From positions 11,343,386 through 11,407,385 of the forward strand of contig NC_088306.1 of NCBI RefSeq assembly GCF_032854445.1: DNA of 64,000 bases, in the 5' to 3' direction. Positions within the stretch are counted from its first letter, which is position 1. The number at the start of each line of letters is the position of its first letter. Source of the stretch: Liolophura sinensis (Eukaryota; Mollusca; Polyplacophora; Chitonida; Chitonidae). The position numbers and the translations under genes are program-made. The notes under the pieces are model-generated. The model was not told the DNA's origin, searched no databases, and was given only the letters and a program-made list of their open reading frames with translations. Below, one piece after another: positions 38,085-49,205 of this stretch.

Positions 38085-38395
38085 ACTTTGACAGGGAAAA
38101 TAGTTTAAAAATACATGGAGTATCCCTAGCTCCGTCACTGGTGCAAGTAAAAGGGCTATACAAGATTGATTGTCTCTCGTTACCCTCTTGTAAACTGTAC
38201 AGTCATTAATGGTTTGGCCACAATAGCCTGGTCCAGACATGAGAACACGTTTCGTTATCTTCAGAGACAACTCGAACAACCTTGTCCAACATCTGTATCA
38301 AGTTGTTCCCAGCATATGTATGCATGTGTTTGTATGCATGTATGTATGTATATTTGCGCGCATGTGTGTGTACGCGTGTGCGTGCTTGGGTGCGT

Positions 38396-38530
38396 GGGGT
38401 TTAACGTCGTACTTAACAATTTTTTAGTCATATGATGAGGAAGAGTCCTGAGGTGTGTGTACATATACTGTGACTCCTTGTGGCAGGGCGAGTCCATGTC
38501 GCCAAAGTGCCGCCCACACTGGACCGATGT
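38396..38530 (-). mobile_element. SINE family 2, 3' fragment in the left inverted arm
   Basis: TGGGGTTTAACGTCGTACTT, CATATGATGAGGAAGAGTCC and GGGCGAGTCCATGTCGCCAA, i.e. the inverted tail and 3' body. It adjoins a family 1 fragment and a TG-rich run at 38316-38395. The right arm has the matching piece at 46645-46765. Confidence 0.75.
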
Positions 38531-38567
38531 CAGTTTGATGTGGATGAGATATCGCCTGGTGTCTTCA

Positions 38568-38647
38568 TTATTTATTTATTTGATTGGTGTTTACGCCGTA
38601 TTCAAGAATATTTCACTGTTACGACGGCGGCCAGCATTATGGTGGGA
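38568..38647 (-). mobile_element. SINE family 1, 3' fragment in the left inverted arm
   Basis: TTTATTTATTTGATTGGTGT, then ACGCCGTATTCAAGAATATT and ACGGCGGCCAGCATTATGGT. A shorter matching fragment is at 46531-46591 in the right arm in the opposite orientation, so this SINE was present before the arms were duplicated. Confidence 0.85.
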
Positions 38648-39347
38648 TGACTCGTGTCATCAGCATAGCATGCCAGTGAGGTCTGCTCTAGGGGAACAGC
38701 GTAATGGCATGACCGAAAAAATGATGGACCACTGTTTGTCATTTAGCTGACCAAGTTATCATTTAGTGAGAACTAAATAGTGATGCATGAAAGCATTAAT
38801 TATAAACCACGGGTCAACTTAGATGACCTTTGATGATGATGGTTTTCACTCAGTAATTGTTGACATGCAAATACCATTACGACAGAATTAAGCTTCCGCC
38901 GGGGTCGGGCTTCCAGTGTTTGCCAAATGTTCTTTTGTCGTTTATGGTAAAGACAGTCCTACTGTATCTTGTGAAATGTATACTGACATTAAATTACTAA
39001 TTACCTGTCTCATCGTTTTCAGGGTCACAAATAATATCTCTTTTCTTTGAGAACTTCAAACGCTCAAGTCTTCAATTTCTCCATAGTTCGTACACTCTAA
39101 ATTAATTTTCGAGAAACTCTTTTTCAGACGAACAAGTTAGTAAATGTGATCAAAAATAGCTGTCTAACATTGTCGATAGGTCGCACGACACAGTAGTGCC
39201 TTTTGTCAATAACAAGGAAAGAGTTGAAACTAGAAACTTTCCAGTCGAAGTTTAATTATAAAACAACAACATCCTAAGTAAAGTTAGTTTAAGAAAAACC
39301 TTAAGGAGCCTTTTAACTAACCACAAAATTCAGTTGTCTGGATGATC

Positions 39348-39695
39348 GTTTCGGTTGCCTAATGGCTAGAGCGTCCGCCTCGAAGTCGGGAGACCCGGGA
39401 TCAAACCAAATCATATCAAAGATTTCAAAATATTACTTGTTGCTGCCTCGAATGGCGTTCAGCACTGAGAGGTTAGAGCAAGGAAACAGGACTGGTTTGG
39501 CGGATCAGTATAATGTAACTGAGTGGGGTGTCATGTCTGTTGTTTTCGGAGTGATACGTCAATGGCGGCAGCACTTTGACGGCATGGAGTCGCCCTGCTA
39601 CAAGAAGACACACTATATGTACATAGACCTAATGACTCCTCATCATCATGAAAAATTGCTAAGTGTGACATTAAACCCGAAGCATGTATTCATGC
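39348..39695 (+). mobile_element. SINE family 2, full-length copy in the left inverted arm
   Basis: It begins GATCGTTTCGGTTGCCTAAT then GGCTAGAGCGTCCGCCTCGA and GGGAGACCCGGGATCAAACC (pol III boxes A and B). The body contains CACTGAGAGGTTAGAGCAAG and ends at GTGACATTAAACCCGAAGCA. The right arm carries the same element at 45768-46118 in inverse orientation. The 120-codon open frame at 39362-39724 is a by-product of the SINE. Confidence 0.9.
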
Positions 39696-40532
39696 AATTG
39701 TCTGGTATGTTACGGCAGCTATGACTTTCCAACGTTCGTGACTGGAATTTTTCTTCACGATTTCGGTATATTTGTATGAGATGAAGAGTTGTAAAATAAT
39801 TCCGAAAATTAACGCCTAATTAATTAAAGGAAGAAACCTATTGGCTGGCTTTGTAATAATTTCTGAATTTCACATAACGAGATTGTAATCGTTAGAACGT
39901 TTTAGACGTTGCTCTAAGGCTTCTTTACAAAGGTCATGATAAAAGACAGGAGGCAATCCATTTTGAAGTTCATTGATGAAGTTAAACCATCAATGGTGTA
40001 ACAATCAAGGGTTAGAAGCGCTTGTTCTCACTTATTCGTGGCTTGGTGATGGACAATACATTTTGTTTCATCTGTTTGGGTCACCTGAAATGTTAACACT
40101 TTTACTTGTATTATAGTTTCAAAAGCACGCTTCCCAGTTACGAAAAACAGCCACGTGATTAACGTTCCCACGTGACAGTGCAGTTCAGTCATCTTGAATA
40201 AGTGTGACGTAACACGCTAGTCTTTGGTTGAACAATCACAGGCAAGGAGCGGTGTCCCAGTGTTTTTGTGTCTGTGAGTTCCAACTGAAATACAAGGGGC
40301 GAAAGAAAAACGCTGTAGCTCATTGTCATGGTTATTCACGATTTAAATTAGGGGAAGATGATTAGGAAAGGTTTACAGAGGCTGATTGTCGGCCTCTTTT
40401 GACACAGAGGTTCAGTGTCCCCAGGCGGAAGCGGTTCAGCCGGAGCGCATTTCCCAAGCCGCTGATGTCCTCTTGATAGAAGTGCTATGATTCTGAGCCA
40501 CTTGCTCTCCACGAGAAAAATAAGGAGGAAAA

Positions 40533-40560
40533 AGAAAAGAGAGAGAGAGAGAGAGAGAAG
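40533..40560. repeat. (GA)n microsatellite in B'A' segment
   Basis: AAGAGAGAGAGAGAGAGAGA run. The sister copies at 31270 and 44920 have shorter CT runs on the opposite strand, so it has expanded in this copy. Confidence 0.9.
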
Positions 40561-40954
40561 AAACACGAGAGCCTGCTTCGATTTTGTGATCAAAGAACAC
40601 TTCTGCTGTATGCATGGAGTACAGACTTCTAGTTTAAACACACTGGTTCACAGACGTCCGTGGCTGATTCCATGGAGGTGCTATCACAATCAATAAGTAT
40701 CGGTAATTTCCATTTGACGCTATTGATCTTACTGCCGAGAAGCTTATCGGGAACAAGTTTATGAAAGACCTCAGAGAGCTGCCTCAGCGCACGGATCCAT
40801 CCGTCCTCGACCAGTCAAATATCCACTAATTAAGATGTTCTTCTTGAATTAGCTGACACCGTGACACACAGGAGCTTTGGCTAGTACTTACATGTAGATG
40901 CCAGTCAGGCGCTCGGTCGTCAAGGGCCGTTAGATTGTCCCTAGCAACCAAACG

Positions 40955-41225
40955 GTTGATGAAACTCTCACCTGATACAATCATGCAAAAATCGCCAAAT
41001 GATGAGCAGCAGTTGTTATATTACCCCCAAACATCCTACGCGACATCCGTGTGCCAACATTAACACCAATCTGCCGTTTGTGTCCTTGCCACATGCGTTT
41101 CCCCTCAGAATGTCTAAGCAGAAATCTTTTATACCCAAAGATAATCGAGAGCAAAGCGAGACACAATATTGGTATATCCGGAAACTTCAGTTATAGAGTT
41201 AATCGTTGATGAACATTCTGTAAGC
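40955..41225 (+). repeat. Q module, unit 1
   Basis: Characterised by ATGCAAAAATCGCCAAATGA then TGAGCAGCAGTTGTTATATT and CAACATTAACACCAATCTGC. The same module occurs at 48917-49205 and in both units leads into the 42-bp satellite. Confidence 0.8.
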
Positions 41226-41610
41226 AACCGTGAAAGACACAGAATAAAAAAAAAACATCCTTCCTATCCCCTTAAAATAGTCTGGCTCCAGCGTAACACT
41301 CTTTTCACTCCCTCAAAATAGGCTGGTTTCAAACAAAACATCTTTCGCAAAAAGTCAAAATAGGCTGAGCTACAAATATAACGTCTTTGTCCGAACACGA
41401 CATCCCCAATAGCCCATTCACACTAGGCTGGCTGCAAACATAACATCCCCGATCGAAATTCACAACAGGCGGACCCCGAACATAACGGCCCCAGTACTCA
41501 TTTACAATAGGCTGATTCCGAACACAACACCCCAACCAGTCAGTCACAGTAGGCTGATTCCGAACATAACATCCCCAATGGTCATTCACAGAAGTCACAG
41601 AGACTACAAT
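41225..41610. repeat. 42-bp satellite, short degenerate array
   Basis: About nine diverged units such as GGCTGATTCCGAACATAACA followed by TCCCCAATGGTCATTCACAG. Related to the array at 49205-50395 and in the same place in its unit, after Q. Confidence 0.85.
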
Positions 41611-41871
41611 GGCTAGAGGCACCTGAATCACTGACCTCACGTAAAATCCCCACGTTGGACAGGCCTATATCAACAATTACAATAAAAGCGAAACTGGGAT
41701 AGCTTTTTTTAAATTGCTGACAAAACCTACAAACCAGCATGGTACGGTACACGATTTTTGATAATTGATTGTATTTGCTCACGTAAAAGATTTCTCTCGA
41801 ATTTCCTTTGCCTGGAAAACTTTTGACTGCTTTTTCCTACATGATTTCGGGTTAATTTTTGACTATATATA

Positions 41872-43424
41872 AACTACCAGGCAAAAGAAAGGTTTCACCG
41901 TATTTTTTGTCATAAAAAAAGTAAAAGCGCGGTTCCGGGTTTGATTCTAAGCAGGACTTAGTGTATGACTGCATCGTTTCCTCTACCAGAACGCATCGTC
42001 ACGAACGCAGCAATTGGAATTGTGAAATTGCCACCACATGCAAAACGTCCTTTTGAGGCATGGCTCGTGATGCACGTCCGGTAATGTTGCATAAATACTC
42101 TTGCTCGAAAGAGCAGACATTCAGTGACCGAAAAAACACCAACAGTATGCCAAGACTTACGCAAGCGCAACGAGACCAGGCCATCGGTATGTCCACCATG
42201 GGAGTCTCGCAACGTCACATTGCAAGAACGTTCAACTGCAGCCAAACCACCATCAGGAGGTTGTTGATACGCTATCAGCAGACAGGCCAGACCCAAGACA
42301 GACCAAAATCGGGAAGACCGAGGGTAACAACTGCGGCTGAAGATCGCTACATCCGGCAGATCCACCTTCGAAACCGATTCCTCACGGCAACGTCAACAGC
42401 GTCGACGGCACTAGGCCATGTCATCAGCCCCAGAACAACACTGCGTAGTCTGCGTTCAGCTGGTTTACGACCTTACCGCCCCTTCCGTGGGATGGCCTTG
42501 ACCCTTTTACACCGTCAACGCAGATTGCGATGGGCACGTATTGTACGTCGGTGGCAGCGACGTGACTGGGCAAAGAGTGCTGTTTACAGACGAGAGCAGG
42601 TTCTGTCTATTCAGGAACGATGGCAGAGTTCGAGTTTTCCGACGAAGAGGCGAGCGTCTCGCGCCAAACTGCGTAAGAGAGGTTTATCCGTTTGGTGGCG
42701 GAGGCGTCATGGTTTGGGGAGGGATTTATGACCAAATGAAGACGCAGCTGGTTATTGTGTGAGGTAATCTGACTGGCCAGCGATACGTTGATGAGGTACT
42801 GAGACCTGTCGTCGTTCCATTCCTCCAACGACAGCCAAGAGGATCGATCTTGCAACACGACAACGCAAGACCTCACACTGCCCGCATTGTTACAGACTAC
42901 ATCGAGACCGCAAACGTCATCGTGTTGCCCTGGCCAGTCAACTCACCAGACATGAACCCCATTGAGCATCTCTGGGATCACCTTGACCGCCGTTTGAGAC
43001 AGCTGGTGCCTCCTCCAACTAACCAACAGGAACTTGAGCAAGCTCTATTAAACCTATGGAACCTTATCCCTGTTGACGTCATCCGGCGACTGACGACGTC
43101 AATGCTGAGGCGTGCGCTTGCTTGCATTGATGCCCAGGGTGGCCACACTCGCTACTGATGACTGTAGTCCTTCATTTCTGTGGATACTGTGACTTTACAT
43201 GCACTTGCCAGTTAACTTTACATTTGTGTAATTTTTTCTTCTGACCCCTTGTCTCTTTCATTGTGTTTTGTGGCCAATTGAATGCCAATATTTTAAAGCA
43301 TTTTTCAGAGAATATTTCACAATGATTCCTGTTTATAAACCAATCCTCTTAATTCTTATATCTGCCTTTGTTTTTCTTTTATGGGGTCAAGAAGTGGGTG
43401 AAACCTTTCTTTTGCCTGGTAGTA
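41872..43424 (+). mobile_element. Tc1/mariner-type DNA transposon with 27-bp terminal inverted repeats
   Basis: The inverted repeats are identical over 27 bp (41873-41899 and 43397-43423), starting ACTACCAGGCAAAAGAAAGG at the left. TA dinucleotides flank at 41870-41871 and 43425-43426. It is about 1.55 kb and carries one transposase gene in plus orientation. The paralogous repeat at 29.24 kb holds the uninterrupted target (CCATACATACTTTCC), which confirms the borders independently. Confidence 0.96.
42147..43158 (+). pseudogene. Tc1-type DD34E transposase, frameshifted and with one nonsense codon
   Basis: The start chosen is the ATG of MPRLTQAQRDQAIGMS; an in-frame upstream ATG at 42060 adds residues unlike the family. 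The helix-turn-helix is seen as GVSQRHIARTFNCSQTTIRR, followed by a GRPRVTT hinge. The reading frame is lost at a GGG run (42568-42570), where one extra base fits, and continues one frame over with VLFTDESRF (first catalytic Asp) and GGGVMVWGG. An in-frame TGA is at 42760-42762. After that QHDNARPHTA (second Asp) and NSPDMNPIEHLWD (Glu) follow, with 34 residues between Asp and Glu. Length, about 336 codons, is normal for Tc1. Both lesions make it inactive; it could move only in trans. Confidence 0.95.
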
Positions 43425-45767
43425 TACTTTCCTAGTTCGTTGGTGGTTTGTTGAAAACTGTTCTGGAAACTGATATGCTAATGCTGGCCTGGAACTTCCA
43501 TTATAGATGCAAATGTTAATACGAATGCCTGAAACAATTCATGTGAGGTTACACAAAGTACATTAATGCAAACTTTTTTCCCATGCCGTCACTTCTCATT
43601 CAATGAGATATGGAGTGTTTGGGCCCAACTTTCTTTGGCTCGCCACCTTGCCCGTGGTAAGTACACCGTCGCCGTTTACCTAACGATAAGCATACGATAT
43701 ACTGCTGGAATACAAAGGGTCCTTAACGGTCGCAATACTGCAAAAACAGCCCCACGTGCGTTTTCCACCACCTATTGTAACCAAAAACCCGGAAACACTT
43801 TTCAAATCAAAAGCTGGATTGAACCTGCATCTTGGGTATCCTATAGCGATTGAAACATAACGGTGTTAACCACCATAACATTTACATGTAATTCCTCGTT
43901 GCAACAGTGATAATCTATAACGTAATCCCATATAAATTGCTGCAAGAATTTACTTGTTTTAAGTTATCCCCCACCCCCAACTACCACCAGCTATCGGCCC
44001 ACCATCAGTTTTAACCAGTTAAATACGCGGTTTGAAATAAACGTGAGAGTTCATGTAAGTCTCTACAGCCTTAAATAGACTGCTAACATCCAGCAATATG
44101 CGTAAAATGAAGCAGGTATGTCCTTCTAATGTAGGACATTCCGCTTATGGACGGAAGAAGGAAGTCGAAACAAACCTTAGCAAAGAGCGCTTTAGCTGAT
44201 AGACAAGTATCTGACAAGGCTACTCACGCAATGGCTGTATTCAAAAAGATAACCGCATTGCATGACCTTAAACACAACAATCAAGGTTTAGCTCGGATAT
44301 TAGGCGTTTTCATACGTTATGCAATAAGAACATTTGTCTGGAGTTTCGCAGGTTTCTCGTGTACAGGGCAGAAAACGGATTTTACGACTGGCACAAGGAT
44401 AACTGGTAGGACCCTTGGGTCAAAATGGCAATTATTTCTAATCAGACCTGGAATGGTATCCTGTGAGATGCCCATCAAAAGTCTTCACGACTTCTACATC
44501 CTACAACCTGAAAACTCTGATACGTTTGGTTGCTAGGGACAATCAAAAGCGATTTGACAATTGAGCGCCAGGTTGGCATGTACATGTAAGTTCTATCCAA
44601 AGCTCCGGTGTGACACGGTGACAACTAATTCAAGAAGAAAGTCTTAATTAGTGGATATTTGACTGGTCGAGGACGGATGGATCCGTGCGCTGAGGCAGCT
44701 CTCTTGAGGTCTTTCATAAACTTGTTCCCGATAAGATTCTCAGCAGTAAGATCAATAGCGTCAATTGGAAACTACTGATACTTATTGATTGTTAGGGTAC
44801 CTCCATGCAATCTGTCCCGGTCGCCTGTGGACCAGTGTGTTTGAACTAGAAGTCTGTACTCCATGCATACAACTGAAGTGTCCTTTGATCACAAAATCGA
44901 AGCAGGCTCTCGTGTTTCTTCTCTCTCTCTTTTCTTTTTCCTCCTTATTTTTCTCGTGGAGAGCAAGTGGCTCAGAATCATAGCACTTCTATCAAGAGGA
45001 CATCAGCGGCTTGGGAAATGCGCTCCGGCTGAACCGCTTCCGTCCGGGGACACTGAACCTCTGTGTCAAAAGAGGCCGACAATCAGCCTCTGTAAGCCTT
45101 TCCTAATCATCTTCCCCTAATTTAAATCGTGAATAACCATGACAATGAGCTACAGCGTTTTTCTTTCGCCCCTTGTATTTCAGTTGGAACTCACAGACAC
45201 AAAAACACTGGGACACCGCTCCTTGCCTGTGATTGTTCAACCAAAGACTAGCGTGTTACGTCACACTTATTCAAGATGACTGAACTGCACTGTCATGTGG
45301 GAACGTTAATCACGTGGCTGTTTTTCGTAACTGGGAAGTGTGCTCTTAACACTATAATACGAGTAAAAGCGTTAACATTTCAGGTGACCCAAACAGATGA
45401 AACAAAATGTATTGTCGATCACCAAGCCACGAATAAGTGTGAGAACAAGCGCTTCTAACCCTTGATTGTTACACCACTGATGGTTTAACTTCATCAATGA
45501 ACTTCAAGATGGATTGCCTCCTGTCTTTTATCATGACCTTTGTAAAGAAGCCTTAGAGCAACGTCTAAAACGTTCTAACGATTACAATCTCGTTATGTGA
45601 AATTCAGAAATTATTACAAAGCCAGCCAATAGGTTTCTTCCTTTAATTAATTAGGTGTTAATTTTCGGAATTATTTTACAACTCTTCATCTCATACAAAT
45701 ATACCGAAATCGTTAAAAAACATTCCTGTCACGAACACTGGAAAGTCATAGCTGCCGTAACATACCA

Positions 45768-46118
45768 GACAACTGCATGAATACATGCTTCGGGTTTAAC
45801 GTCACACTTAGCAATTTTTCATGATGATGAAGAGTCATTAGGTCTATGTACATATACCATGTCTCCTTGTGGCAGGGCGACTCCATGCCGTCAAAATGCT
45901 GCTGCCGTGGACGTATCATGCCGAAAACAACAGACATGATACCCCACTCAGTTACATTATACTGATCCGCCAAACCAGTCCTGCTTCCTTGCTCTAACCT
46001 CTCAGTGCTGAACGCCAAGCGAGGCAGCAACAAGTAATATTTTGAAATCGTTGATATGATTTGGTTTGATCCCGGGTCTCCCGACTTCGAGGCGGACGCT
46101 CTAGTCATTAGGCAACCG
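45768..46118 (-). mobile_element. SINE family 2, full-length copy in the right inverted arm
   Basis: Inverted counterpart of 39348-39695. Box B and A are seen as GGTTTGATCCCGGGTCTCCC and CGAGGCGGACGCTCTAGTCA on the plus strand. The two copies are very similar and share both flanks, so they were duplicated with the arms and not inserted independently. The open frame at 45746-46108 is a shadow. Confidence 0.9.
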
Positions 46119-46530
46119 AAACGATCGTCCAGACAACTGAATTTTGTGGTTAGTTAAAAGGCTCGTTCAGAGAGTTTTTTTTGGACTAACATTACTTAGG
46201 ATGTTGTTGTTTTAAACTTCGACTGGAAAGTTTGGAGTTTTAACTCTTTCGTCGTTATTGACAAAAAGGCACTACTGTGTCGTGTGGCCTGTCGACTATG
46301 CTAGACAACTATTTTGGATTACATTCACTAACTTGTGTGTCGGAAAAAGAGTTTCTCAAAACTTAATTTAGAGTGTACGAACTATGGAGAAATTGAAGAC
46401 TTGAGCGTTTGAAGTTCTCAAAGAAAAGAGATATCATTTGTGACCCTGAAAACGATGAGACAGGTCTTTTGTAATTAATTGTCAGTATACATTTCACAAG
46501 ATACAGAATGACTGTCTTTACCTTAAACCA

Positions 46531-46591
46531 CCGTCGTATCAGTGAAATATTCTTGAATACGGCGTAAACACCAATCAAATAAATAAATAAT
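46531..46591 (+). mobile_element. SINE family 1, 3' fragment in the right inverted arm
   Basis: CCGTCGTATCAGTGAAATAT then TCTTGAATACGGCGTAAACA and an AATAAATAAATAA tail. Counterpart of 38568-38647 in the inverted arm. Here the segment upstream of the core is replaced directly by arm sequence. Confidence 0.8.
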
Positions 46592-46644
46592 GAAGACACC
46601 AGGCGATATCTCATCCACATCAAACTGATATCGGTCCGGTTGGG

Positions 46645-46765
46645 GGGCAGCACTTTGGAGACATGGACTCGCCCTGCCACAAGGAGTCACAGTATATGTA
46701 TACACACCTCAGGGCTCTTCGCCGTCATATGACTGAAAAATTGTTAAGTACGACGTCAAACCCCA
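46645..46765 (+). mobile_element. SINE family 2, 3' fragment in the right inverted arm
   Basis: GCAGCACTTTGGAGACATGG, then GCCCTGCCACAAGGAGTCAC and GTTAAGTACGACGTCAAACC followed by a CA/CG-rich run (46770-46830). Inverted counterpart of 38396-38530. Confidence 0.75.
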
Positions 46766-47679
46766 CGCACCCACGCACGCACACGCGTACACACATACGC
46801 GAGCATACATACATACACACACATGCATACATATGTTGGGAACAACTTGATACAGATGTTGGACAAGGTTGTTCGAGTTGTCTCTGAAGATACCTATACG
46901 TCTTCTCATATCTGGACCAGACTATTGTGGTCTGTTCCCAGATTTGAACTTGACTGGTATGGACTTCACTGAAACGCCCCAACTGTAACGTCACCGAAAT
47001 GCTGTCTTACAGTAGGACGATACCTATATAAAGAGTGTCACACAGCATTTCCGTTGCAACCTTATACAGATATATGTTTTCATTTAAATAAAAAATAACA
47101 ACGAAATTAGGCTCATAAGTGGACAATTATATCTCTTGAAGGCTGATGAATAATGAATCATACATTACAAAGATATGGCAGATTCTCATTTGTTTTAAAC
47201 GTCCGAACCATGACGACAGAGTTTTAATTGATAGAATAAGTTATTAATGACATGGCTGTTCATACGTCCAATAACCGGACACCTATAGAAGCAGCGACAC
47301 CAAAGGGTTGCAGTTATGAGACCAGAGAAAACGTATCCAATTTGTCAGCTTTTTAACTTTTATACACTACAATGGGCAAAATAAATTGCCTCTGGCTCCT
47401 GAAATGGAAGCAACAAATTACACCCAAAATCCAATTTCCTTCGGGGAATTACATAATAAAATTATTACCAAAACCCTGCCGGCAGCCATCGTTCGCGGGA
47501 CCAATACAGAAAGCGGAAAATAAAGTTGTAGCTCATCGATGTGGCCAAGCCATTAATGACTGTACAGTTTACAAGGGGGTAACGAGAGACAATCGATCTT
47601 GTATAGCCCTTTTACTTGCACCAGTGACAGAGCTAGGCATACTCCATGTATTTTTAAATTATTTTCTCTATCAAAGTCC

Positions 47680-48640
47680 CCACCGCTTTGCATTTCTGTG
47701 CATTATAATAACCATTCATCATCATTTTTCCGAGAAGGACTCCCGGGAAAAATTACGCCTGCATTACCTTATGTAAGATGCTTTCGTTCAAGTCCGTGCT
47801 CCAGTTCAGTTTTCCGCACATTAAACGGTGTCTCTGTAATGAGTGCTTTCTCAAAAGACATTATACGTTTGTGCTCTGTTGGAATTATTTATACCGGGTC
47901 CTGATGCCCTAGATGCTTTCCGAAGCCAAATCTGAAGAAAGAGAACTACAAATGCTTTTTTTCTAAACAGTTCAGCTCTATTAACACACATAACAACTTA
48001 GGTATTAATAATGTCCGCGATGAACTTCAGTCAGATCTAAAAGTAGACAGCGTGCGCATTCGGACAGTTTGATGGTGTCGTGTATTTTAATACAGCTACG
48101 GCATATCATGTTGGTGACTGCTTATTGTGCCAATGGAAGTTCAACTCTAACTTTGGTTTCCTGGACATACAGTAGACCAAAGTGTCCCTCTTACTGTCGA
48201 CCACTTATTTTCTACAACAAAGACATGATCAGTCTGAATACAAATACCTAATGGAAAAACGCCCAACTCCCAGGCCGAACGATCAAGAAAATCAAGTATT
48301 TTTTCTTCCAAAGACTCTTCGGAAAAACATCCACGGAGTCTATAGTAATACAGTTTGATGTCAGGAACTGGTATAGATTAGTCCAATAGAACACAAACTT
48401 TGACGTGCGGTGTCTTTTGAGAGAGCACTGGTGATCATTACAGAGAGATCGTTTAGTGTGTAAAAAAGTGAAATAGAGCACGGACCTGGGCAAAAGCATC
48501 TCATACAAGTTAGGGAAGGTTTGATTTATTCTAGGCATCCTTCTCAAAAAGGCTAATTGGTCATAATCCGTTCGAATTCAAAAGTATTGGGGACTTTAAA
48601 GAGAAAGTATTCTTGTTTGAGGAATACATGGAGTATGCCA
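47680..48640 (-). repeat. Loop segment M, inverted orientation
   Basis: Reads in reverse relative to 33890-34828. It is flanked by T in forward orientation (47209-47660) and T' in reverse (48650-48916), so recombination between T and T' could have flipped it. Confidence 0.8.
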
Positions 48641-48916
48641 GCAGGGTTTTGGTAATAATTTTATTATGTAATTCCCCGAACGAAAATGGATTTTGGGTGT
48701 AATTTGTTGCTTCCATTTCAGGAGCCAGAAGCAATTTATTTTGCCCATTGTAGTGTATAAAAGTTAAAAAGCTGACAAATTGGATACGTTTTCTCTGGTC
48801 TCATAACCGCAACCCTTTGGTGTCGCTGCTTCAATAGGTGTCCGGTTATTGGACGTATGAACAGCCATGTCATTAATAACTTATTCTATCAATTAAAACT
48901 CTGTCGTCATGGTCCC

Positions 48917-49205
48917 TAGCAACCAAACGGTCACCTGTAAAACTCGTCAGGCTTTTGATGAAACTCTTGCAAAAATTCGATCATGCAAAAATCGCCAAAT
49001 GATGAGCAGCAGTTGTTATATTGCCCCAAACATCGTACACGTCATCCGTGTTCCAACATTGACACCAATCTGCTGTTTGTGTCCTTGCTACATGGCTTTC
49101 CTCTCAGGAAGTTTAAGTAGAAATTAGAAACTTCAGTTATAGAGTTAATCCTTGATAAACACTCTATAAGCAACCGTGAACCAAGCAGAATTCAAAGAGC
49201 ACCCT
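48917..49205 (+). repeat. Q module, unit 2
   Basis: Starts CCCTAGCAACCAAACGGTCA and includes ATGCAAAAATCGCCAAATGA as in unit 1. It links the reversed T' segment to the large satellite array. Confidence 0.8.

Larger units (their letters stand above)
33450..40954 (+). repeat. Left arm of large inverted duplication (interrupted by the LINE)
   Basis: Without the 3.26-kb LINE this arm is about 4.25 kb and is the reverse complement of 44523-48916 apart from indels. Segments pair as 38219-40954 with 44523-46939, 38085-38219 with 47541-47680, 33890-34828 with 47680-48640, and 33450-33720 with 48650-48916. About 300 bp at 38650-38960 has no partner, and about 600 bp of the right arm (46940-47540) is missing here with a GTGG microhomology at the join. 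About 170 bp of T present here (33725-33890) is missing from the right arm. Confidence 0.85.
29022..41640 (+). repeat. Composite repeat unit 1 (A-B-T-M-T'-B'-A'-Q-satellite)
   Basis: Starts at AAATCCCCACGTTAGACAGG. A and B (29022-33450) align in direct orientation with 41641-47209, and T (33450-33890) with 47209-47660. M is 33890-34828. After the LINE come T' (38085-38219), B'A' reversed (38219-40954), Q (40955-41225) and satellite (41225-41610). Later insertions in this unit are a SINE (29806-29994), the FLYWCH element and the LINE. No protein family is recognised outside those insertions. Confidence 0.85.
44523..48916 (-). repeat. Right arm of large inverted duplication
   Basis: Inverted partner of 33450-40954, separated from it by a 3.57-kb spacer (40955-44522) that contains Q, the short satellite array, the Tc1 element and the start of unit 2. 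Both arms share the same fossil SINE copies. Confidence 0.85.

Noticed and set aside
39362-39724. A 120-codon frame repeated almost identically at 45746-46108 in inverse orientation
   Set aside because: Both frames lie within family 2 SINEs; conservation reflects duplication of the arms, not coding.
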